A stretch of 39,547 bases of DNA from Saprospiraceae bacterium (GTDB taxonomy: Bacteria > Bacteroidota > Bacteroidia > Chitinophagales > Saprospiraceae), in contig JADKCF010000023.1 in NCBI GenBank assembly GCA_016714765.1, positions 1 to 39,547 of the forward strand, in the 5' to 3' direction. The notes beneath the pieces were generated by a model. That model made no database searches and had not been told where the DNA came from. It was given only the letters and a program-made list of their open reading frames with translations. Every line of letters starts with the position of its first letter. Within the stretch, counting starts at the first letter, position 1. Positions 1-8,157 of the stretch are shown in pieces. The position numbers and the translations under genes were made by a program.

Positions 1-64
1 AGGCAATCATTCCAATAAGGATAATGTCCGGTATGTTGTATTGAGAATTGATTTTCGACTTCAT
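1..64 (-). CDS. 5' end of an unidentified gene running off the left edge
   Basis: A minus-strand reading frame opens with ATG at 62-64 and stays open to the edge. It encodes about 21 residues, starting MKSKINSQYN and then becoming hydrophobic (IPDIILIGMIA), which could be the start of a membrane segment. A second ATG in another frame lies at 66-68, so the frame is not certain. The main support is a good Bacteroidota-type promoter at 226-257 on the same strand pointing at it, with no other gene between. Too little is present to assign a family. Confidence 0.3.
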   Translation of the reverse strand, partial: MKSKINSQYNIPDIILIGMIA

Positions 65-225
65 TCATAACACAGGAATACCCTAAGTGCAAAAAAGATT
101 TTTTATAAAATGGTTTGATTTTGTCTTAAAATCCGGAAAGGAAAATCTTCTATGCTAAACATTTTTTAGTGACATATTATAACTTTCTTTAAAGTATATA
201 CATAGGTACACATTTATACATCAGG

Positions 226-257
226 CAAAGGTAAAATATTGATTACATATTTACAAA
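226..257 (-). promoter_or_regulatory. Bacteroidota-type promoter reading leftward
   Basis: On the minus strand TTTG (254-257) is followed after 20 bases by TACCTTTG (226-233). This is an exact match to the TTTG / TAnnTTTG consensus of the Bacteroidota primary sigma factor. It lies between the end of glgA and the left-edge reading frame and would give a leader of about 150 bases. The rest of 65-368 is AT-rich and shows no other feature. Confidence 0.5.
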
Positions 258-368
258 TTTCATATAGAAAAAAATTATTTTTATATCATACTGTTTACAT
301 CACAATGTATCATAACCAGACTACACCGCATAGAAATAATAAACCAAAAAATGATAACTCACTCTTTA

Positions 369-1796
369 TCAATGCATGGACTGATATATATCTTTGTATT
401 TCTGAGCTGAAGCATCCCACGAATAATCCAGTGCCATTGCCTCTTTTACGCATTTGTTTTTATAGTCAGGATGCTGATAGAGTTCAAAAGCTCTCCAAAC
501 AGCATGCATCATGTCGTCAAAACTCATATGGTCAAACCTGATGCCTACGCCCCCTGGCTCGGAGATATCTCTTACACTGTCCCTCAGCCCACCGGTAGAC
601 CTGACTATCGGAAGTGTGCCGTATCTCATGGCAAACATTTGGTTGAGCCCACAGGGTTCGACTCTGGAGGGCATAAGGAGGAAATCTGCTCCTGCATATA
701 TTTTATGGGACATGGCTTCATTATAAGCCAGCATACATGCAACATTGGAAGCATGCTTGTGCGCCACAGACTGCAGAGAATGCTCTATGCTTTTATCACC
801 TGTGCCGAGTATTATAAAATTGGCATTGCGGTGGTGCGACAACCAGGTGTCTATGATGCCTGCCAAAAATTCAGCTCCTTTTTCTAAGACGAGCCTTCCT
901 ATGAAGCCAAAAAGAGGCAACTTCTCATCGAGGCGACCAGTTCACAAAATTATTTTTTTATTTTGTGCCTTAAACTTGATCTGGTCCTTTTTTAGTAATG
1001 CGCCTACCATCGGATCTGTGGCGGGATTCCACACTTCATTGTCTATACCATTGAGTATACCAGTACACTTCCATGATTCTGTTCTGAATAACTGCTCCAG
1101 ACCAAAAGAATCATACATCAGTTCATTCATATAATTGGGAGATACAGTAGTCACTTTATGGACACATCTGACAGCAGAAGCAAGAGGGTTGATGACATTA
1201 TTCCAGTCCAGCAATCCACTTTTCCAGTTGTCAAACTGAGGCATCAGATACTGTTTGCTCCATGCGAAAGAACCCTGATATCTTTCATTATGAATAGTAA
1301 ATACTGTAGGGATATCTGCCAGGGACTGAAATTCGTATGCGTGTTTCATCATAAAGGGTATCAAACCTGTATGGTGGTCGTGACAATGAACCAAATCTAC
1401 CTTCACGCTCCCATCTCGGAGCCAAGTCAGAAAAGCGCGCTGGAAAGAGATGTTCCTTTCGATTTCGTCACTAAAAAAATATCCATTGGCATCAGCATAG
1501 ACACCATACCTGTCAAACTTAGTAGGTATATGGATAGTGTAAAAAGGAAATCCCAGGATGTCATCTATAAAGTAACGCACCTCAAAATACAAATGCTCCT
1601 GACCGAGGTGAAAATATCCCTGATGTACTATCCTGTAAAATTTCCCGTCAAACCATGGCATCTGGTACGCCGGGATGACCACACTTGCTTCGACTCCGAT
1701 TTTTGCAAGGTACTTGGGTAGCGAACCGACAACGTCTGCCAGTCCCCCCACTTTTGCCACAGGAAAACATTCAGCACTAGTATAAATTACTTTCAT
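369..1796 (-). CDS. glgA: Glycogen (starch) synthase, GT5 family, interrupted by an in-frame TGA
   Basis: Transfers glucose from ADP-glucose (or UDP-glucose) to the growing alpha-1,4-glucan chain in glycogen synthesis. The N-terminal GT5 domain starts MKVIYTSAECFPVAKVGGLA, with the substrate-binding KVGGL motif. The C-terminal half starts near LPLFGFIGRLVLEKG and carries the STGGL motif, the counterpart of the KTGGL loop. The total is about 475 codons, the normal GlgA length, and the C-terminus looks intact. The ATG at 1794-1796 is chosen over an upstream extension because the family begins at MKVIY. A TGA at 942-944 splits the gene between the two Rossmann domains; both halves are in the same frame, so this is a nonsense codon and not a simple frameshift. 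It lies next to an A7 run (953-959 on the opposite strand), so a sequencing artefact or two compensating indels are possible. A promoter lies at 1846-1877. Confidence 0.88.
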
Positions 1797-1845
1797 GGAT
1801 AATGGAATTTCAGTATTGTAAAAAATGATGCTTAATATGTAGAAG

Positions 1846-1877
1846 TAAAGATAAAACAATAGGACTGAACAGACAAA
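1846..1877 (-). promoter_or_regulatory. Probable glgA promoter
   Basis: TTTG on the minus strand (1874-1877), a 20-base spacer, then TATCTTTA (1846-1853), which matches TAnnTTTG in 7 of 8 positions. It sits about 50 bases upstream of the chosen glgA ATG and supports that start over the longer upstream reading frame. Confidence 0.5.
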
Positions 1878-1896
1878 CAATATTGCCGCCTATTAT

Positions 1897-2082
1897 AAAA
1901 AAGAGGCTGTCTAAAAAGATCAAAGCAAGTTGGAAAATATCATTTCATTTTAATTTTTTTTTGCCATCCCCGCCCGAATACTGGTCAGGAGGGTTTTCAT
2001 CTTCCCTTAAAATGGAATAAAAAATGTGAAATAAAATTTTGAGATCATTTTGGAATCCAATTTTATAGACAGCCTCTTTTCA
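1897..2082. mobile_element. MITE-like element with 15-bp perfect terminal inverted repeats
   Basis: AAAAGAGGCTGTCTA at 1899-1913 is repeated exactly, inverted, at 2066-2080 (TAGACAGCCTCTTTT). The repeats enclose about 150 bases without a convincing gene. Ends of the form GAGGCTGTCTAAAA resemble insertion-sequence termini, so a non-autonomous miniature element is the favoured reading. No target-site duplication is visible in the flanks. The right end lies directly after the OmpA-like gene, where AGCCTCT (2087-2093 region) can also pair with the right repeat arm, so a role as a transcription terminator is an alternative. Confidence 0.45.
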
Positions 2083-2102
2083 CCAAATAGAGGCTATTTT
2101 GC

Positions 2103-3025
2103 TTATTTAGGTGCTCCGGGGGCTTCCATCAACTTGAAAAACTGGTCGAGCTTGGGGGAGAATGATGATCTCTGTCCTCCTGTTCTCCAGCCTTTCCAGC
2201 CGGACTGGCATTACTGGATTTAGGTATATACTCAGATCTGCCCCCGGCTGTCATGCGAGAAGGGTCTACTTTGTATTTGGTTTGTAACATCCGGACTACT
2301 GCTGTGGCTCTTTTGGCACTGAGATCCCAGTTGTCAGCAATACATTCATTGGCCATCGGCACATTATCTGTATGACCTTCTACCAGGATATCCAGTTCTT
2401 TCTGATCATTGAGTATGCCTGCTATTTTTGCCAAAACCTTGTCTGCGCCAGCATTGATATTGGCTGAAGCCGTCTTAAACAACATATTATCTGAAAGAGA
2501 GATATAGACTACCCCTTTTTTGACCTCAATAGAGACATCACTGTCATTAAAGTCGGACAATGATTTTTTCAGATTCATAGCCAGTGCCAGATTGACAGAG
2601 TCCTTGTACTGCATTTTTTGAGTAAGGTCTTTGATGTACTGACTTTGCTGGCTGATAGCATCAAGCGATTTTTTTATGCTTTCGGCTCCTGCTTTATTGA
2701 TAACAGATGCAGTATTCAACTGATCCAGCAAAGTACTTTGACTGCTTTTCATGACCATGAGCTGATCATCCATAGATTTCAGGCGCAAATTGGCTGCTGT
2801 CAGATCATCCGTAGCTTTTTTAAGGTTACCACCGGACATCTCCAGTTTTCGGTTTAGATCCAGGATTTGTGCTTCCAGGTCCTTGTTTCTTTCTTCGCAT
2901 CTGGAGAGTAAATTTTTGTGCGCTTCCAGAGCGGTATTGGCTTCTGTGAGTTTCTTTTTACTCACACACGAAGGGGCCATCATCAGACACAATGCTACAA
3001 AAGCATAGATTGACAAGTGTTTCAT
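2103..3025 (-). CDS. OmpA-family peptidoglycan-associated lipoprotein with coiled coil, frameshifted near the 3' end
   Basis: An envelope lipoprotein that probably links the outer membrane to peptidoglycan. It has a lipoprotein signal ending in APSC (lipid-modified Cys20), a coiled-coil-like region (about residues 25-130) and a C-terminal OmpA domain with the VEGHTDNVP and NWDLSAKRA motifs and GGRSEYIP. The frame as given ends at 2129 with an atypical tail. Removing one base from CC at 2187-2188 and one from the G5 run at 2154-2158 restores the family ending (ENRRTEIIILPKLDQFF, with the peptidoglycan-contacting Arg) and moves the stop to 2103. Two one-base errors within 40 bases are therefore likely; a truncated, non-binding protein is the alternative. 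No matching -7 box was seen upstream. Confidence 0.8.
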
Positions 3026-3245
3026 TAAAATGATTTTTTAGGTTAAAAATAAAGGACAAAGAAAGTGAAATATCGAAGATTTAGAAAATCTCTGCCGGTT
3101 AATCTCCAAAATATTTTGTGCTTATCCGGGGGTATATAAAAGTACAGGTAAAAAAATATCTTACAAATTTGGTTGCTCGCAATAGTTAAAATGATGCTCG
3201 TTTCAATTTTGTAAGTTGTAAACCAATGTATTCATAAATAAATAC

Positions 3246-3253
3246 TATTTTTG
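3246..3253 (+). promoter_or_regulatory. Candidate -7 box for the S46 peptidase
   Basis: TATTTTTG fits TAnnTTTG and lies 28 bases before the ATG at 3281. No TTTG occurs at the usual 19-21-base spacing; the nearest are 27 and 34 bases away. Confidence 0.3.
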
Positions 3254-3280
3254 CACTCCTAATCATTAAAAACAAATACC

Positions 3281-5351
3281 ATGGTAAAACGAATGTTGTA
3301 TAGCATATTATTGCTGATAATGCTGACGAATGTAGTTTCTGCACAAAAAAAGGCAAGTCCATATGATTTCGGTAAAATGTGGACTTTTGAAAATCCACCT
3401 AAAGAATGGCTGAAAACCACATATGGAATGGACGTAAAGGACGACTGGTTCGATTATGTCAGAAAATCATCCCTCAGATTTGCCACGTGGTGCAGTGCAT
3501 CTTTTATTTCAGAAAATGGTCTCATTATGACCAATCATCACTGCTCGCGGGATGTGGTCACTGCGCTCCAAAAAGAAGGTGAAAATTTTGATAAGCAGGG
3601 CTTTTATGCTGCTACTGCCGAAGAAGAGCGAAAAGCTGAAGGCCTTTTTGTAGAGCAAATGATCAAAGCGGAGGACATCACCAAGCAGGTACAAGCCAAA
3701 ACCAAAGCTGCTAAAAATGATGCTGAGGAAGTGACCTTGCGAAAAACTGCACTGGAGGAAATAGAAAAAATGTACAAAGAAAAAGAAGACTGGAAAGACC
3801 TCAGGATACAGATTGTTACTTTTTACAGCGGTGGCAAATTTTCTATTTATGGATATAAAAGGTATAGTGATATCAGACTGGTTTGGATCCCTGAACTGGA
3901 TTTGGGATTTTTCGGAGGCGATCCTGATAACTTTACTTATCCGAGATACAACCTGGATGTGACATTCTGGAGAGCGTATGATGAAGCAGGCAAACCACTG
4001 AATACTTCAGCCAATTTTTTTGAAATTCAATAAAAATGGTGCAAATGAGGGAGAACCAGTTTTTGTAGTAGGTAATCCGGGCAGAACAGAAAGGTATCGA
4101 ACCGTCTCCCAGCTGACATATGACAGGGACTACAGATACCCTTTTCAGTATAAGTTTTTGAAAAACAGGAATGATATGATGATGAGAAAATACAACATCA
4201 TCAAAAAAGACCCTGCCAAAGAATTTGAAGCCCAGGAATTGCTCAATGAAATAGCCGGTGTGGCCAATTCTATGAAAGCATTCGGAGGTATAGCCAAAGG
4301 ATTAAAAGACCCTGCTCTCTTTGGCCGAAAGGCTGAAATGGAAAACTATATCAGATCCAAATCACCAGGTGTTACTTGCTGGGATGATCTGGCTAAACAT
4401 TACGAAGTACTCAATCCAAATGGTTGGGTCATGGCACATCTTCAACCTAATGCATTGAGAGGCAATATTTATGTAGTCATGCACGAACTTATGGCTTATG
4501 AAGACCTTGTAAAGAATAATGGGACTCAGGATAAAAAAGACAAACTCAAATCTTCTATCACTGAAAAGCTGAAAACCATCAATGATCCTGAACAAGTAGA
4601 ATTATTTACCCTTTGGCTCAATGAAGTAAAGGAAGATATTTATCCCGGGGACATGACTTTGCAGAAAGTACTCGGTAAAAGAAACATCTCTGATTTTGTC
4701 AAATACCTGCTCAAGGAAACCAAATTTACTGAAGAAAAGAAGGTAGAGAAATTTTTTGCCAAAGAAAAGAAAATGGAAAAAGATGATGACCCACTGCTAG
4801 AAGCTGCTCAGATCTTTGTAAGCAGATATAAAGAAGGAAGTCAGCTATTCCAGTCTTCAGGCCCTGCCAGACAAGCACTGGAAGCAAAAATTGCCAATCA
4901 GGCATTTAAAGTATATGGCGACCAATTGCCTCCTGATGCTACTTTCACACTGAGGATCTCTGACGGAATCATCAAAGGGTATGATTATAATGGTACAATA
5001 GCACCGGTTATAACCACTTTCTTCGGGTTGTATGACAGATACTATTCCAACTTCAAGGTTTTCCCATGGAGCCTTCCTGAGAGATGGCTCAATCCACCTA
5101 TGGAACTGCTCAAAGCACCATTCAATACTGTGTCTACCAATGATATCATAGGTGGTAATAGCGGTAGTCCTCTTATCAATAAAAATAAGGAAGCAGTGGG
5201 ATTGATCTTCGATGGCAATATAGAGTCATTGCCAGGCAATTTTATATTTGATGAAGAAGTCAACAGGACTGTCAGCGTACATGCAGGTGGTATCTTTGCA
5301 GCATTAAAATATATATATAAAGCTGACAGGATAGTCAAAGAAATAGAGTAA
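3281..5351 (+). CDS. S46-family dipeptidyl-peptidase (DPP7-like), one apparent frameshift
   Basis: A secreted or periplasmic serine exopeptidase that removes dipeptides from oligopeptide N-termini, typical of peptide-eating Bacteroidota. A signal peptide ends near VVSAQ. The catalytic His lies in TNHHC, the Asp region in FFGGDPDNFTYPR, and the Ser in GGNSGSP. The total is about 690 residues, normal for S46. The first frame stops at 4033 and a second starts at 4020. Dropping one T from the T7 run at 4015-4021 joins them into a continuous family sequence (ANFLKFNKNGANEGEPVF), so a homopolymer error is likely. Eighteen residues after the catalytic Ser the residue is Gly (LIFDGN); DPP7 enzymes have Gly here and Asp/Glu-specific DPP11 enzymes have Arg, so a preference for hydrophobic P1 residues is inferred. 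A strong terminator follows. Confidence 0.88.
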
Positions 5352-5396
5352 TTTTACGTCCTCTAAAAAAACCCTGCACAATTAATTGTGAACACT

Positions 5397-5430
5397 GGCG
5401 GTTTCTCTATCAAGGGAAGCCGCCTTTTTT
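5397..5430 (+). terminator. Intrinsic terminator after the S46 peptidase gene
   Basis: GGCGGTTTCTC (5397-5407) pairs with GGGAAGCCGCC (5414-5424) in an 11-bp stem with two G-U pairs and a 6-base loop, followed by TTTTTT (5425-5430). Confidence 0.85.
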
Positions 5431-5448
5431 ATTAACACCCATTTTCAT

Positions 5449-6264
5449 ATGAAAATCCAATATCAAAACAACCAAATCACGGTATTCGAGAGTGCCCTGT
5501 ACAGGACTACATCCACTGTCATCGGTACCAAAGACAGTGTGATCATCGTCGACCCCAACTGGTTGCCTGCAGAAGTAGAGTCCATCGCAACATATGTAGA
5601 TGTTCATTACCAAAATCACAGGCAATATCTCTTATTTACACATTCAGATTATGACCACATCATAGGGTATGGAAAATGGCCGGATGCACAAGTCATCGCC
5701 TCTGAAAAAATGGATAAAAATCCATCAAAAGACACCATAATCCATCAAATCAGGGATTTCGATAATGAATATTACATCAGCAGAAACTACCCGGTCTCCT
5801 ACCCTTCTGTGGATTTTGCGATATATGAGGATGGACAGGTCCTGGAGATAGGTGGTTTGAAGTTGATATTTTTTCATGCCGCCGGCCATGTCAAAGATGG
5901 GATTTTTATCATCATCCCACAACTAAAATGCTGGATAGCCGGTGATTATCTCAGCAATATCGAAATACCGTTTGTGGATGACGATCTGATCGAGTACCTA
6001 CACACACTCCGGAAAGCAAGGGCAGTGTTATCTGATTTTCCTGATATCGCATTGCTTATACCCGGGCATGGAGATCACACTTGTGAAAGGACTGAAATGC
6101 AGCAAAGAATAGAGAATGACACCGAATATATCCAACTACTGCACAGGAACCCATCATCTTTAAATGGTACAGACATAGAGGCACATATCAGAAAATACTC
6201 CGACAATCCCAATATGATAAAAGCACACGATGCCAATGTCAAAAAATGGCTAGTCAAAACCTAA
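5449..6264 (+). CDS. MBL-fold metallo-hydrolase
   Basis: A 271-residue metallo-beta-lactamase-fold protein, cytoplasmic by appearance (no signal peptide). Metal-binding motifs are in order: THSDYDH (the HxHxDH motif with Asp/Ser at the second His position, about residues 64-70), HAAGHVKDG, GDYLSN (bridging Asp) and LIPGHGDH near the end of the domain. The residue change in the first motif means one zinc ligand differs from the standard set. Families with this layout include glyoxalase II-like and lactonase-like hydrolases; the substrate cannot be read from the sequence. It lies alone between two terminators, so it is probably monocistronic. Confidence 0.8.
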   Translation: MKIQYQNNQITVFESALYRTTSTVIGTKDSVIIVDPNWLPAEVESIATYVDVHYQNHRQYLLFTHSDYDHIIGYGKWPDAQVIASEKMDKNPSKDTIIHQIRDFDNEYYISRNYPVSYPSVDFAIYEDGQVLEIGGLKLIFFHAAGHVKDGIFIIIPQLKCWIAGDYLSNIEIPFVDDDLIEYLHTLRKARAVLSDFPDIALLIPGHGDHTCERTEMQQRIENDTEYIQLLHRNPSSLNGTDIEAHIRKYSDNPNMIKAHDANVKKWLVKT

Positions 6265-6266
6265 AA

Positions 6267-6305
6267 AAAATGGCTGAATACTCGGTGGGAGTATTCAGCC
6301 ATTTT
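6267..6305. terminator. Bidirectional terminator between the MBL gene and typA
   Basis: A perfect 17-bp stem, AAAATGGCTGAATACTC (6267-6283) with its complement at 6289-6305, and a 5-base loop. The A-run at one side and T-run at the other let it work on both strands, which fits the convergent genes at 5449-6264 and 6331-8106. Confidence 0.9.
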
Positions 6306-6330
6306 AAAAAATTTTCTTTATTAAGACAGA

Positions 6331-8106
6331 TTAACTGGGTCTGAAACTGATTTTTCTCATCCTTAGATTGAGAGGTGTAACTTCCAGATATTCGTCTTCT
6401 CTGATATATTCCATTGCTTCTTCGAGCGAAAATTGAATTTTAGGTGCAATTTTCATATTCTCATCTGATCCTGAAGCTCTCATGTTGGTCAGTTTTTTAC
6501 CTTTTATGACATTAATTTCCAAATCATTGTCACGGGAGTGTTCGCCCAGAACCTGACCGACATAAACCTGTTCGCCCGGGTCGATAAAAAACTTTCCTCT
6601 ATCCTGCAATCTGTCTATGGCAAAAGGCAATGCCTGACCTAGCTCCATAGAAACCATAGACGCTTTCAATCTAGCAGGCAAATCACCTTTAAATGGCTCA
6701 TACTGATGAAATCTGTGGGTCATGACAGCTTCACCTGCTGTAGCAGTAAGTACATTATTTCTAAGTCCGATGATGCCTCTAGAAGGGATTTCGAATTCCA
6801 GATGCTGCACATCACCTTTGGGTTCCATTACCTTTAACAAGCCTTTTCGCTGGGTAATCAACTCAATGACCTTTCCTGAAGAAACTTCAGGTACATCCAC
6901 TACCAGTATTTCTACGGGTTCGCACTTCACACCATCTATTTCTTTTATAATCACTTGTGGCTTTCCTACCTGAAGCTCGTACCCCTCACGGCGCATGGTT
7001 TCTATCAACACACTGAGGTGTAGTACTCCACGACCAAAGACATTGAACTTGTCTTCCGTCTCACCATCTTCTATCCTGAGAGCAAGATTTTTTTCCAACT
7101 CCTTGTAAAGTCTTTCGCGCAGGTGTCTGGATGTCACATATTTTCCTTCTTTTCCGAAAAAAGGAGAATTATTGATTGTGAACAACATACTCATCGTTGG
7201 CTCATCCACCTCTATTCTTGGCAGCGCCTCCGGTTCATTGAGGTCTACAATAGAGTCTCCTATATCAAAATCATCTACCCCTACGATGGCACACAAATCA
7301 CCACTTCTCACAGTAGATACTTTGCTTTTTATCAATCCTTCAAAAACAAAAAGCTCTTTAACTCTGACTTTTTTATTGACACCACCTTTTTTGCAAATGA
7401 TATAGTCCTTATTTTCTTCGAGATCTCCTCTGTAGACTCTACCTATAGCAATCCTTCCCTGAAAAGCATTAAAATCCAGGGATGTTATGCCCATTTGAAC
7501 AGGACCTTCCTTATATGGTGCTTCAGGTATGACATCGATGACAGCCTGCAGCAATGGTTTGATATCTTTAGTACGTATATCATGTTCAAAACTCATCCAT
7601 CCATCCCTGCTTGATCCAAAAAGGGTCACAAAATCGAGCTGCTCCTCAGAAGCACCCAAATTGTACATCAGGTCGAATACATCACTTTGTACTTCTTCAG
7701 GCCTGCAGTTTTCTTTATCAACTTTATTGATCACTACGATAGGCTTCAGCCCTAGCTCTATAGCTTTATTTAATACAAAACGAGTCTGAGGCATAGGCCC
7801 TTCAAAAGCATCCACCAACAGCAATACTCCGTCTGCAAGATTCAGTACTCTCTCAACCTCACCTCCGAAATCAGAGTGGCCTGGTGTATCTATGATATTG
7901 ATTTTGACCCCGTTGTACTGAACAGATACATTTTTAGAAAGGATAGTAATCCCCCTTTCACGCTCCAGGTCATTGTTGTCAAGTATAAGTTCGCCAGTAT
8001 CTTTACGTTCGTCCATGGCGTGACATTCATGAATAATTTTATCTACAAGTGTAGTTTTACCATGATCCACGTGGGCGATAATGGCAATATTTCTGATAGG
8101 TTGCAT
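6331..8106 (-). CDS. typA: Ribosome-associated GTPase TypA/BipA
   Basis: A translational GTPase of the elongation-factor family that binds 70S ribosomes and helps ribosome assembly and stress adaptation. The 591 residues are close to the usual 600. The G domain shows AHVDHGKTTL (G1), RERGITI (G2), DTPGHSDFGGEVER (G3) and NKVDK (G4). These are followed by the domain II barrel, EF-G-like domains III and V (RREGYELQVGKPQV; PSRGIIGLRN) and the TypA-specific C-terminus (LTNMRASGSDE). It lies 51 bases downstream of the helicase gene on the same strand with no visible promoter between, so the two are probably co-transcribed; both act on RNA or ribosomes. Confidence 0.97.
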   Translation of the reverse strand: MQPIRNIAIIAHVDHGKTTLVDKIIHECHAMDERKDTGELILDNNDLERERGITILSKNVSVQYNGVKINIIDTPGHSDFGGEVERVLNLADGVLLLVDAFEGPMPQTRFVLNKAIELGLKPIVVINKVDKENCRPEEVQSDVFDLMYNLGASEEQLDFVTLFGSSRDGWMSFEHDIRTKDIKPLLQAVIDVIPEAPYKEGPVQMGITSLDFNAFQGRIAIGRVYRGDLEENKDYIICKKGGVNKKVRVKELFVFEGLIKSKVSTVRSGDLCAIVGVDDFDIGDSIVDLNEPEALPRIEVDEPTMSMLFTINNSPFFGKEGKYVTSRHLRERLYKELEKNLALRIEDGETEDKFNVFGRGVLHLSVLIETMRREGYELQVGKPQVIIKEIDGVKCEPVEILVVDVPEVSSGKVIELITQRKGLLKVMEPKGDVQHLEFEIPSRGIIGLRNNVLTATAGEAVMTHRFHQYEPFKGDLPARLKASMVSMELGQALPFAIDRLQDRGKFFIDPGEQVYVGQVLGEHSRDNDLEINVIKGKKLTNMRASGSDENMKIAPKIQFSLEEAMEYIREDEYLEVTPLNLRMRKISFRPS

Positions 8107-8157
8107 GATGCTATTATTTTATTTATTGACCGGCTATGAAGGCAGATCGGGTTTGTT

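Noticed and set aside
942..944. Recoded TGA (Trp or selenocysteine) in glgA
   Set aside because: TGA ends several intact genes here (for example rnfC and rnfA), Trp is coded by TGG throughout, and no selenocysteine-insertion-type hairpin is evident after the codon.
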